Below are positions 1 through 8,393 of a stretch of 32,814 bases of DNA, one piece after another; the stretch's first letter is position 1, and each line of letters begins with the position of its first letter. The position numbers were made by a program, and so were the translations under genes. This stretch comes from Syntrophomonadaceae bacterium (lineage in GTDB: Bacteria; Bacillota; DSM-12270; Thermacetogeniales; Thermacetogeniaceae). The notes under the pieces were generated by a model, which saw only the letters and a program-made list of their open reading frames with translations, searched no databases and was not told where the DNA came from. The stretch spans positions 1-32,814 of the forward strand of contig DULM01000096.1 in the NCBI GenBank assembly GCA_012840405.1, written 5' to 3'.

Positions 1-872
1 ATATAAGGATTGAGCCCAAAGGAGAACTCCCCTACATACCTGGCACCTTCATCGATATCGAATACCTTATTGATCCTATCGCTGTCATTGGCTTCAGCCC
101 GAACAATTTTTCCTTCCTTAAATTCCAGAGAAATGTTTTCATAGGTAAAGCCCTGGTGCAGGGAAGGGGTGTTGTAGGTGATTTTCCCATTGACTGAGTC
201 CCGAACTGGGGCTGTATAGACCTCACCGTCAGGGATGTTACACCTACCATCACATTTGACTGCGGGCAGGCCCTTAATTGAAAACTCCAGGTCTGTACCA
301 GGTCCGGTGATCCGTACTTTATCGGTTTTATTGATCAGTTCCACCAATGGTTCCATAGCCTCGGACATCTTGCGGTAATCCAGGTTGCAGACATTAAAAT
401 AAAAATCTTCAAAGGATTCGGTGCTCATATTGGCCTGTTGCGCCATGGAGGGATTAGGGTAGCGCAGGACCACCCATTTTGTATGGGGTACCCGGATCTT
501 ACCATGAACCTCATGCCAGTAATATTTTTCATAGATCTCTATTTTTTCAGGGGGTACATCGGAAAGTTCAGCGATATTATCCCCTGAACGGATCCCGATA
601 TAAGCCTGCATTTCTTTCATCACAGCACCTTCAAATCCCGCTTTCATTTCCATTTGCTCTCTGCTGGCATTCATCAGAATGGCTCGTTCCACAGCATTGT
701 TTTTGATCATGACAAAGGGAATCCCGCCGACTGCATAAACCTCTTTAATCAGTTCTTTAACCAGTTCACTTTCCAGACCTATAGCTTCGATCAGGATTTT
801 TTCTCCTTTTTGCAGTTCACAGGAATAGTTAACCAGGTTTTTTGCCAGTGTGTTTATTCTTGGGTCCTTCAC
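1..872 (-). CDS. Aminopeptidase, M29 (AmpS/aminopeptidase T-like) family, C-terminus beyond left edge
   Basis: Continuous minus-strand frame from GTG at 872 with GGAGG SD at 881-885. Translates VKDPRINTLAKNLVNYSCELQKGEKILIEAIGLESELVKELIKEVYAVGGIPFVMIKN...TGPGTDLEFSIKG...CNIPDGEVYTAPVRDSVNGKITYNTPSLHQGFTYENISLEFKEGKIVRAEAN, typical of M29 peptidases. Absent from the ORF track because it runs off the window edge. Confidence 0.88.
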   Translation of the reverse strand, partial: MKDPRINTLAKNLVNYSCELQKGEKILIEAIGLESELVKELIKEVYAVGGIPFVMIKNNAVERAILMNASREQMEMKAGFEGAVMKEMQAYIGIRSGDNIAELSDVPPEKIEIYEKYYWHEVHGKIRVPHTKWVVLRYPNPSMAQQANMSTESFEDFYFNVCNLDYRKMSEAMEPLVELINKTDKVRITGPGTDLEFSIKGLPAVKCDGRCNIPDGEVYTAPVRDSVNGKITYNTPSLHQGFTYENISLEFKEGKIVRAEANDSDRINKVFDIDEGARYVGEFSFGLNPY

Positions 873-1021
873 TGTAATTACCTCCATTAATAAGATTGCT
901 GCTGTCCTTATGTTTTACCTGATGGGCTGATCATAATTATAGATCAAGCACTGTATGGAAAGAAATGATCTGCTAAGATATCTGCTAAGAAAAGGGATCA
1001 AACATTTCCCTGATGTTTTCA

Positions 1022-1050
1022 TTGGAAAGTTAATACCTCTGTGATAAAAT
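1022..1050 (+). promoter_or_regulatory. Sigma-A-like promoter upstream of the MOSC gene
   Basis: TTGGAA (1022-1027), 17 nt spacer, TAAAAT (1045-1050). Confidence 0.5.
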
Positions 1051-1081
1051 ACTCACATGCGGGAGGTAGTTTTGCGATCAT

Positions 1082-1129
1082 CCGCCGGCAAGATTCATCC
1101 TTTAAAGGTGTGAGGGAGGCGGTTTTTTT
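1082..1129 (+). terminator. Intrinsic-terminator-like hairpin inside the 5' leader of the MOSC gene (possible attenuator)
   Basis: CCGCC ... GGCGG closing stem with internal CCTTTAAAGG palindrome, followed immediately by T7. Lies between the predicted promoter and the ATG at 1173. Confidence 0.5.
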
Positions 1130-1172
1130 AATTTCAACTCTCAGGTTGGAGAAGAATTACAGAGGTGAAAAA

Positions 1173-1613
1173 ATGAAAGGTACTGTGGCGGGAGTTTGTA
1201 TTAGTGAGCAGCGGGGAACAGGTAAAGTAAATGTAGGAAAAGGGTATCTGGAAAAGGATAAGGGATTGGTAGGGGATGCTCATGCCGGTACTGAAAGGCA
1301 GGTCAGTGTCCTCACATTGGAGTTAATAGAAAAGATTGCCTCTGAAGGGGGTTTTTCTGCTTCTCCAGGAGATTTTGCGGAGAATATCACCATTAAAGGT
1401 ATAGATATAGACGAAATGGCCATCGGTTCCTATCTGCGGGTGGGCAGAGCCGAACTGGAGGTTGTGCAGATCGGCAAGGTAATTGATGAAACCCATAACT
1501 TTAATTTTCATGGAAAGGTCCCACTGGCTACCGAAGGGTGGTTTTGTCGTGTTGTGCGTAGCGGCTGGATTTCTATCGGAGATATTGTAGAGTTAGTCAA
1601 GCCTTCAAAGTAG
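1173..1613 (+). CDS. MOSC domain-containing protein
   Basis: ORF 1041..1613; likely start ATG 1173 after AGAGGTG SD. MKGTVAGVCISEQRGTGKVNVGKGYLEKDKGLVGDAHAGTERQVSVLTLE... matches small stand-alone MOSC proteins. Confidence 0.85.
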   Translation: MKGTVAGVCISEQRGTGKVNVGKGYLEKDKGLVGDAHAGTERQVSVLTLELIEKIASEGGFSASPGDFAENITIKGIDIDEMAIGSYLRVGRAELEVVQIGKVIDETHNFNFHGKVPLATEGWFCRVVRSGWISIGDIVELVKPSK

Positions 1614-1704
1614 TGTGCTCATACTGTGAAATAATAAACAGAGTGTGTCACCGGAATGGAAAGTTTTTATAGAGAAAAAATTGGACAAAAAGGGTGGATT
1701 TGAG

Positions 1705-2538
1705 TTGGCGAAAACAATCATGTTCCAGGGGACATCTTCTCATGTAGGGAAAAGCATTTTAACAACAGCTCTCTGTCGAATTTTTTTCCAGGACGGTTAC
1801 CGGGTGGCTCCCTTTAAGGCCCAGAATATGACCCGCAACTCCTATCTTACTGAAAATGGCCTGGAAGTGGGGAAGTCCCAGGCGATTCAAGCAATGGCCG
1901 CCGGGGTTGCACCCAGGGTGGAAATGAACCCGGTTCTGATCAAACCGGTCAACAACAGCTCTGCCCAGGTGATTGTCAATGGCAGACCAATTGGTGATAT
2001 GAGCGACAGGGATTATTACGAGGGCAAAAACTTGATACTTTTTGAAGAGATCAAGAAGGCCTTGGCAACCCTGCAGCGAGATTTTGAAGTTATTGTGCTC
2101 GAAGGTGCAGGAAGCCCAACAGAGATCAACCTCAAGGACAGGGATCTGGCCAATATGCGCACTGCCCGCCTGGCTGAGGCTCCGGTGTTGCTGGTAGCAG
2201 ATATTCATCGAGGTGGTGCTCTGGCTTCTGTTGTAGGTACACTGGAGCTTTTAGAACCTGATGAGCGTGCTCTTGTGAAAGGTATTGTGCTCAACAGGTT
2301 CAGTGGCAAGCTTTCACTGCTAAAGCCTGCCCTTGATTTTTTGGAGCAAAAGACAGGCAAGCCGGTTGTGGGGGTAATACCTTTGATGGAGATCAACATC
2401 CCTGAAGAGGATTCCCTGGGCTCTGATGACCATAAAAGACCAATTGAAACTTTGGATTGGGAACAGGAATTCGATCAACTGGCAGCTACCTGCCGCAGGT
2501 ATCTGGACATGGACAAAATTTATCAATTGCTGGGGTAA
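1705..2538 (+). CDS. CobQ/cobyric acid synthase-like ATPase without a recognisable glutamine amidotransferase domain
   Basis: ORF 1645..2538; probable TTG start at 1705. Walker A GTSSHVGKS, then TTALCRIFFQDGYRVAPFKAQNMTRNSYLTENGLEVGKSQAIQAMAAGV..MNPVLIKP, EGAGSPTEINLKDRDLANM. Only ~278-297 aa and no GATase_3-type segment. Confidence 0.85.
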   Translation: MAKTIMFQGTSSHVGKSILTTALCRIFFQDGYRVAPFKAQNMTRNSYLTENGLEVGKSQAIQAMAAGVAPRVEMNPVLIKPVNNSSAQVIVNGRPIGDMSDRDYYEGKNLILFEEIKKALATLQRDFEVIVLEGAGSPTEINLKDRDLANMRTARLAEAPVLLVADIHRGGALASVVGTLELLEPDERALVKGIVLNRFSGKLSLLKPALDFLEQKTGKPVVGVIPLMEINIPEEDSLGSDDHKRPIETLDWEQEFDQLAATCRRYLDMDKIYQLLG

Positions 2539-2619
2539 TTGTCGGCCATTGAGCCATTATTTTTTATTCGGTATAATGTCAATGTAATGCAATTTATACT
2601 GTAAGGTGAGCATGGATTT

Positions 2620-4212
2620 ATGAAAAAAGAGCAGTTATTTAAAGCGGCAGGTATCATTACAGCCGCATCCATCGTCAGCAAGATCCTGGGCTTTTTTAGG
2701 GAAACCGCACTGGCAGGTGTTTTTGGAGCAACCACTGCAACAGATGCCTATTTGGTAGCGACCATCATTCCGTGGATGCTCTTTTCTGTGATCAGCACTG
2801 CCTTATCCACAACACTGATACCGGTCTATACCATGCGGGTACATGAAGCAGGGGATGAAGCTGGGCTGCGGTTTATCAACACACTGGTTAACTTCATTCT
2901 GCTTATTTGTCTCATCATGATCATAGCTGGGGTCTTTGCTGCTCCCTGGATCGTCAAAATTGTCGCTCCGGGTTTTCGTGGTGAGGCAGTTGATTTGACA
3001 ATACTTTTAACCAAGCTTTTGCTGCCTATGATGGTTTTTCAGGCTTTGGCTGCAGTTTTCACAGGCTATCTGCAGGCTGTAGAGCGTTTCACCTGGCCTG
3101 CTTTAGTAGGGATCCCCTTTAATGTGGTAATGATTATAGCAATCATCATCTCTGGTGTGAGCTTTGGTATTGCCGGTGTTGCTGTGGGCAGTGTGCTGGC
3201 AACAGCATGCCAGATACTGATTATGCTTCCTGGTTTAATCAGGGTGAAATATAGATATCAGTTGGTGATCGAGTGGAAAGACCCGGGCTTTCGGCAGGTG
3301 GGTAAGCTGATTGTCCCCATTCTGCTGGCAACCGGTGCTGGACAGCTAGGGACCATTGTCAACAGAATGCTGGCTTCTGGACTGGCTGAGGGCAGTATTT
3401 CAGCTTTAAATTTTGGAACACGCCTCACACAGCTGCCTTTGAGTATCTTTATCATGGCAGTGACCACTGTACTTTATCCCACCTTCTCTCAGCTGGCGGC
3501 AAACCATGAGATGAATGGACTGCGCCGTGCAATGATAGCAGGTGTCAGGTCCAGCATTTTTTTGACCATCCCCATGGCTGTGGGCTTGATTGTACTCCGG
3601 GAACCTATAGTCCGAGTGCTCTTTGAGCGGGGTGCATTTGATGCTCAAGCAACTGAGATGACCGCCTATGCGGTACTGTTCTTGAGTCTAGGATTGCTGC
3701 CTATGGCTCTGCGGGAGGTAATCAGTCGCGTGTATTTTGCCCTGCAGGATACTGTAACTCCGATGATGCTCGGTATTGTTGCAGTTGTGGTAAACATTAT
3801 TTTGAACTTTGTCCTGATCCGGCCCTTTGCTCACGGGGGGTTAGCCCTGGCCACATCTATTGCCTCCTTAATTGCGGTGATTATTCTGTTTTGGGTTTTG
3901 CGCAGGAGATTGGGCAGCCTTGGTGGTATGGAGATGTGGGACAGCCTTTGGCGTGTTTCTCTGGCTTCTGGAGTTATGTATGTTGGTGTTGATCTTCTTT
4001 GGAAGACATTGATGAGGATTTATCCAACCCCAGGGTTTTTCCTAGAGGCGGGTCTGCTTACAGCAGCTATCTGTGCCGGGGTGGTTATCTATGCTGTTGG
4101 AGCCTATATTCTAGGCTTGCCTGAACTGAAGCTGTGCATTGATTATGCTGGTAAGATATTAAGGCGCCTTACTAGCAGACGGAGTGAAGCTGCTGGGCAT
4201 GATATCAGCTAG
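2620..4212 (+). CDS. murJ: Lipid II flippase MurJ (MviN family)
   Basis: 530 aa polytopic protein. MKKEQLFKAAGIITAASIVSKILGFFRETALAGVFGATTATDAYLVA is the MviN/MurJ N-terminal signature. Confidence 0.93.
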   Translation: MKKEQLFKAAGIITAASIVSKILGFFRETALAGVFGATTATDAYLVATIIPWMLFSVISTALSTTLIPVYTMRVHEAGDEAGLRFINTLVNFILLICLIMIIAGVFAAPWIVKIVAPGFRGEAVDLTILLTKLLLPMMVFQALAAVFTGYLQAVERFTWPALVGIPFNVVMIIAIIISGVSFGIAGVAVGSVLATACQILIMLPGLIRVKYRYQLVIEWKDPGFRQVGKLIVPILLATGAGQLGTIVNRMLASGLAEGSISALNFGTRLTQLPLSIFIMAVTTVLYPTFSQLAANHEMNGLRRAMIAGVRSSIFLTIPMAVGLIVLREPIVRVLFERGAFDAQATEMTAYAVLFLSLGLLPMALREVISRVYFALQDTVTPMMLGIVAVVVNIILNFVLIRPFAHGGLALATSIASLIAVIILFWVLRRRLGSLGGMEMWDSLWRVSLASGVMYVGVDLLWKTLMRIYPTPGFFLEAGLLTAAICAGVVIYAVGAYILGLPELKLCIDYAGKILRRLTSRRSEAAGHDIS

Positions 4213-4224
4213 CGCTATATGAAG

Positions 4225-4260
4225 AACAAGGGCTCCCACCTCTTTGGGGAGCCCTTGTTT
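4225..4260. terminator. Bidirectional intrinsic terminator between convergent murJ and FBPA/P genes
   Basis: AACAAGGGCTCCC - ACCTCTTTG - GGGAGCCCTTGTTT, near-perfect 13-bp stem with flanking T/A tracts. Confidence 0.85.
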
Positions 4261-4269
4261 ATAAAAAAG

Positions 4270-5367
4270 TTATTTTCTGAGATCGATAAAGCGGTCCTTT
4301 AATTTTTCCCTCACCTGAGGCATGGTAGTGTACTCCATTTCATCCAGTGGGAGACGGTGGGGTTCAAAGGGGCCCATGCGGCGCATGTAATTGGCTATTC
4401 TGTTTGCCTCCTTCCGGACCTGGTCAAAGGCCGGGTCATCAAACAGATCCTGTGGACCCACCAGTTTCCCCTCAGCCAGTTGGAATCCCAGAGCCACTAC
4501 CCGCGGTGGGCCGTCAAACCTGGTGGGGCGTGCCTCCTTCATACTGACCGGCATCAGGGGACCGTGATGGGAGCCGCGCATCCAGCCAGCAACCAGATGG
4601 GGATAGGTGAAGGGCTCCAGTGCTTCACCAACAGCTGGATATCCGCTCTGGCAGCGAACGATGCAGACCGGATCATCCTTTCCAATATAGCGTCCTGCCA
4701 TCAGGTTCAACCGCTGGGTACTGGAAACAGCAGCTATATCCTTTGTCTCCCTGTGGAAGATACGCTTGATACAGAAGCGTCCCGGTGCTCCGATAAAGAC
4801 CAGCATGTCATAGATGTCTTCTGGTGTGGAGAAAACGATTTTTTTGTTTTCAATGGTATCTCTGACCTCAAAATCAAATCCTTTATGCATCTTCGGATCG
4901 ATCACCAATCCGATGGTGTTGAAGGGATCAGCAAACATTTTGTAAAGGGGTAGGTTCCAGGCGCCGGGTTCTGTTTTATCTGCCATAAAAACGATCACAG
5001 GTTCACTCTGCCGCTCTTCAAATTCCATTTCAGCTATCCCGGGCCCAAGCCCTTTGATGTTACCGGAGAAAGCGTCTGCTAATAGATCCTGACCAGCGCC
5101 ATATTGTTTCAGCTTTTTTGCCACCTCTGTGCACTCAACAAAGGTGTCCCAGGCTAGCTGGTGGATCTCTCCATTGTTTCGACCTGCCTCATGGGTCATG
5201 ATCAGGTTGATGTCATCACCTACATGTGCAACATAAAAGTCTATGAGAAGCGGGTTCCCAGACAGCTTCTCTCTTGCTTTTTCCAAAAGCTCAGGGTGAA
5301 CGCCGGAATGACCTACATTGCCTCCAACATCTGCCTTGATTACTGATAGGGTTATTTTTTTCCCCAT
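4270..5367 (-). CDS. fbp: Fructose-1,6-bisphosphate aldolase/phosphatase (archaeal-type bifunctional, class V FBPase)
   Basis: 365 aa. MGKKITLSVIKADVGGNVGHSGVHPELLEKAREKL...DKTEPGAWNLPLYKMFADPFNTIGLVIDPKMHKGF...SGYPAVGEALEPFTYPHLVAGWMRGSHHGPLMPVS is diagnostic of the family. Confidence 0.94.
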   Translation of the reverse strand: MGKKITLSVIKADVGGNVGHSGVHPELLEKAREKLSGNPLLIDFYVAHVGDDINLIMTHEAGRNNGEIHQLAWDTFVECTEVAKKLKQYGAGQDLLADAFSGNIKGLGPGIAEMEFEERQSEPVIVFMADKTEPGAWNLPLYKMFADPFNTIGLVIDPKMHKGFDFEVRDTIENKKIVFSTPEDIYDMLVFIGAPGRFCIKRIFHRETKDIAAVSSTQRLNLMAGRYIGKDDPVCIVRCQSGYPAVGEALEPFTYPHLVAGWMRGSHHGPLMPVSMKEARPTRFDGPPRVVALGFQLAEGKLVGPQDLFDDPAFDQVRKEANRIANYMRRMGPFEPHRLPLDEMEYTTMPQVREKLKDRFIDLRK

Positions 5368-5603
5368 ACTTAATTGGTCCTCCTCTTCAAATGTGTTATA
5401 CTAATTCATATTTATGTTATACATTACGACACTAGGACTTGGGTTTCCTTCAGAGCAATAAAAATAATTTGGTGCCAAAAAAAACATGTAATGGTATGAT
5501 ATGTCGCCAAAAACCCTATCTAAATAACAGTTGAACACCTGACAAAAGAAGGATTAAGGGTGTAAGTAGCGAAATAGTTTAGAAAATATCGTTAACCAAG
5601 GGG

Positions 5604-6512
5604 ATGGCTGGTTTGCAGAAGAAAAAGGTGAAAAAGGCTATAATTCCGGCGGCTGGATGGGGAACCCGTTTCCTACCGGCTACCAAGGCACAACCCAAAG
5701 AAATGCTTCCGATTGTTGATAAACCGGCAATCCAGTATACTGTTGAGGAGGCTGTTGCCTCCGGGATTGAGGATATTATCATTGTTACCGGAAGGAATAA
5801 ACGGGCCATTGAGGATCATTTTGACAGAGCCACTGAATTGGAGATTGTATTAAAAGAAAAGGGCCAGCATGATCTATTAAACCTGATCGAGGATATATCC
5901 AATCTGGTTGATATCCATTATGTTCGGCAGAAAGAAGCACTGGGTTTGGGACATGCCATTTACTGCGCCAGAAAGTTTATTGGCGATGAACCCTTTGCTG
6001 TATTACTGGGCGATGATTTAATCGATGCTCAGGTACCCTGCCTAAAGCAGTTGATGGACATCTATGATCAATACCAGGCATCAGTGCTGGCTGTTCAAGA
6101 GGTGCGAAGAGAAGATGTATCACGGTATGGTATTGTTAAACCGATGATAGGTGATGATACAGGGGGAAAGAACTATTTCAGGGTGCAGGACCTGGTGGAA
6201 AAGCCTGCTATAGACGAAGCCCCCTCTAATTTTGCAGTGATCGGGCGCTATATCATCAATCCTGAGGTTTTTGAGATTCTGGGCAGAACAAAACCCGGTG
6301 CAGGAGGAGAAATCCAACTTACCGATGCACTGGGAGAGTTGGCAAGAATACAACCCATTTATGCCTGTGCCTTTAATGGGGAAAGATATGATGTAGGGGA
6401 TAAACTCGGTTTCCTTGAAGCCACTGTAATGTATGCTTTGGCTAATCCGGAACTGGGTCCAGACTTTCGCAAATTCTTAAAGAATCTTGCTAAAAATGGG
6501 GGTGATTGTTGA
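5604..6512 (+). CDS. galU: UTP--glucose-1-phosphate uridylyltransferase
   Basis: [65 protein letters not shown] and [10 protein letters not shown] motifs. Confidence 0.95.
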   Translation: MAGLQKKKVKKAIIPAAGWGTRFLPATKAQPKEMLPIVDKPAIQYTVEEAVASGIEDIIIVTGRNKRAIEDHFDRATELEIVLKEKGQHDLLNLIEDISNLVDIHYVRQKEALGLGHAIYCARKFIGDEPFAVLLGDDLIDAQVPCLKQLMDIYDQYQASVLAVQEVRREDVSRYGIVKPMIGDDTGGKNYFRVQDLVEKPAIDEAPSNFAVIGRYIINPEVFEILGRTKPGAGGEIQLTDALGELARIQPIYACAFNGERYDVGDKLGFLEATVMYALANPELGPDFRKFLKNLAKNGGDC

Positions 6513-6736
6513 TGCGGGAAAAGGTGGAAGCTGTTTTAAACAAGGTGCGCCCGATACTCCAGCGTGATGGCGGGGATGTTGAACTCGTTGATGTTGATGA
6601 AAATGGAGTGGTCAAGGTACGCCTCAAAGGTGCTTGTGGCGGCTGAGGGATGGCCATCGTTACCCTGAAAATGGGAATTGAGCGGTCGCTCAAGAAGGAG
6701 ATCCCAGAAGTGACCGAAGTAGTTGCAGTTCGTTAG
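6512..6736 (+). CDS. NifU C-terminal domain (Fe-S scaffold) protein; in-frame TGA at 6644-6646 proposed to encode selenocysteine
   Basis: ATGA overlap with galU stop. Read-through translation [44 protein letters not shown](U)[32 protein letters not shown] at 6734. NifU-domain sequence continues on both sides of the TGA, which falls on the second Cys of CxxC. Not in the ORF track because of the TGA. Confidence 0.85.
6672..6706 (+). promoter_or_regulatory. Candidate bacterial SECIS element
   Basis: UUGAGC-GGUC-GCUCAA (6678-6693): perfect 6-bp stem with GGUC apical loop. Loop G at 6684 is 37 nt after the UGA. Outer UGGGA (6672-6676)/UCCCA (6702-6706) can also pair. Confidence 0.7.
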
Positions 6737-6739
6737 GAT

Positions 6740-6775
6740 AAAACCCGGGGCCGAACATTTAGGCATCCGGGTTTT
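6740..6775. terminator. Bidirectional terminator between nifU-like and motB (overlaps the motB stop)
   Basis: AAAACCCGG ... CCGGGTTTT inverted repeat between convergent genes. Confidence 0.75.
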
Positions 6776-7502
6776 CATTATGCGGTTCTACTTCATCATA
6801 TTTGGTTCTGAGGATCACAATATCGATTCTCCTGTTGATCTGTCTGTTGCTCTCATTGATATTCGGAACACGGGGTCTGTACTCCCCATACCCAATTGCT
6901 GAGAGCCTTTCCGGAGATATATTGCAACTGGAGATTAATTCCTGCAGCACATTGGTGGCACGTGCTGTAGAAAGTTCCCAGTTAGAGGGATAACGGGGGG
7001 TGTTGATGGGGAGATCACAGGTATGGCCCTCTACTCTGATATAATTGGGCAGATCAGTTAACTTGTCTCCCACCCGGCCGATTATTTTCCGCGCTTCTGG
7101 CGTCAGTTCTGCTGAACCTCTGGCAAAAAGGATTGTTGCCTGAAACCGGACCACAAGTCCCCGTTCCTCCAAGTCGACAGTAATCTGTTTACCGAGTTTT
7201 TCTTTTGCTATAAATTCATTGAGATCCTGCTGCAGATCAGCTAGATGTTTGGCCTCACCAGTCAGTTCGGGTATAGGAGTGTTTGTTCCTTCTTCCATGA
7301 TTCCGGCAGGGGGTGACCCTGTAAGTACCATGCTTAAATTTTCTGCCAATGCCCGGAATTTGTCTGCGTTAACTGTGCTGATGGTGTACATCATGACAAA
7401 GAAAACCATTAACAGGGTGATCATATCGGCGTAGGTCAAAAGCCACCGCTCAAGGCTTGGACCTTTCTCAGTTGCTGATTCTTTTTTACTGCGCCATCGC
7501 AC
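6759..7502 (-). CDS. motB: Flagellar motor stator protein MotB (OmpA-like peptidoglycan-binding C-terminus)
   Basis: WLLTYADMITLLMVFFVMMYTISTVNADKF N-terminal plug/TM; FARGSAELTPEARKII...VEGHTCDLPI...NWELSTARATNVLQ OmpA-like domain. Confidence 0.93.
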   Translation of the reverse strand: MRWRSKKESATEKGPSLERWLLTYADMITLLMVFFVMMYTISTVNADKFRALAENLSMVLTGSPPAGIMEEGTNTPIPELTGEAKHLADLQQDLNEFIAKEKLGKQITVDLEERGLVVRFQATILFARGSAELTPEARKIIGRVGDKLTDLPNYIRVEGHTCDLPINTPRYPSNWELSTARATNVLQELISSCNISPERLSAIGYGEYRPRVPNINESNRQINRRIDIVILRTKYDEVEPHNENPDA

Positions 7503-8282
7503 TTACTCTTCACTCCCCCCCGGTTGGATATTTCTTTGTTTTTTGTCCAGAAAAACCAGAAGTTTCTCCCGGATAAATGCGGGGTTTTCTCCAGCCTGCA
7601 GTGAAAGGATCCCTTCCAAACAGAGTTCTCGGTAAAACATCTCTTTTTTGTGTTTGATTTTCAGTTTTGAAGCAAAGGGAAGCCAGATAAGGTTAGCGAA
7701 ACTGATGCCGTAAAGTGTGGCGATAAAAGCCATTGCAATAGCAGGACCAAGTCTTGATGGTTCATCCATATGGCCTAAAACATTAACAAGTCCCATCACC
7801 GTTCCGATAATACCCATGGTCGGTGAATAACCACCTGCTGCTTCAAAAATGCTGATATTGGTTTTGTGGCGTTCTTCCATACAGTGGATTTCCGTTTCCA
7901 AGAGGCCCTGCAGCAGTGAACCTTCTATCCCATCGATAACCAGTTGCACACCCAACTTGAGAAAGGGATCCTCTATTTCATCTAGGTTTTGCTCCAGGCT
8001 CAACAACCCTTCACGGCGTGCCTGATCTGCCAGCCGTACAATTTCATTGATCAGTCCGTGATGATCATAATGCTGGTTCTGAAAGGAAACACGTATCAGT
8101 ACAGGCACTTTTTTTAATTCCTCAAAGGTGAAGGAGAGGACAGTTGCCCCAAATGTTCCGCCGAGAACGATCAGGGCGGCTGAAACAGATGCTAGGGCTC
8201 CTAATGTTCCTCCTTCCAAAACAAAAGCTATAACAAGCGCCCCAAATCCTGCCAAAAGGCCCAGAATTGTGGTTATATCCAT
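7503..8282 (-). CDS. motA: Flagellar motor stator protein MotA
   Basis: MDITTILGLLAGFGALVIAFVLEGGTLGAL...AAGGYSPTMGIIGTVMGLVNVLGHMDEPSRLGPAIAMAFIATLYGISFANLIWLPFA; adjacent to motB. Confidence 0.94.
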   Translation of the reverse strand: MDITTILGLLAGFGALVIAFVLEGGTLGALASVSAALIVLGGTFGATVLSFTFEELKKVPVLIRVSFQNQHYDHHGLINEIVRLADQARREGLLSLEQNLDEIEDPFLKLGVQLVIDGIEGSLLQGLLETEIHCMEERHKTNISIFEAAGGYSPTMGIIGTVMGLVNVLGHMDEPSRLGPAIAMAFIATLYGISFANLIWLPFASKLKIKHKKEMFYRELCLEGILSLQAGENPAFIREKLLVFLDKKQRNIQPGGSEE

Positions 8283-8393
8283 AAAGTAACCTCCAGAGGA
8301 AAATATTTTTGTTAGAATAGTTCTCTATTGTTCGACAATACGGGACATTTATCCTGCCAGTTTATGCTGAAAAATGTTAATAAAAAAAACAAA

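Noticed and set aside
1041-1172. N-terminal extension of the MOSC ORF
   Set aside because: The extension overlaps the predicted promoter and leader hairpin; the SD and conserved start support ATG 1173.
1705-4212. Lipid II amidation (MurT/GatD-like) system suggested by CobQ-like gene next to murJ
   Set aside because: GatD corresponds to the CobQ amidotransferase domain, which is the part missing here; the protein retained is the CobQ ATPase domain, not a Mur ligase.
4357-4953. 198-aa plus-strand ORF opposite the FBP aldolase/phosphatase gene
   Set aside because: Antisense to a confident family member.
6644-6646. TGA in the nifU-like gene as an ordinary stop, Trp codon or degenerate pseudogene
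   Set aside because: The domain is intact on both sides, TGA sits exactly at the CxxC cysteine, and a SECIS-like hairpin follows. Other genes here use TGA as stop (e.g. galU, motility genes), so Trp recoding is unlikely. A sequencing error cannot be excluded.
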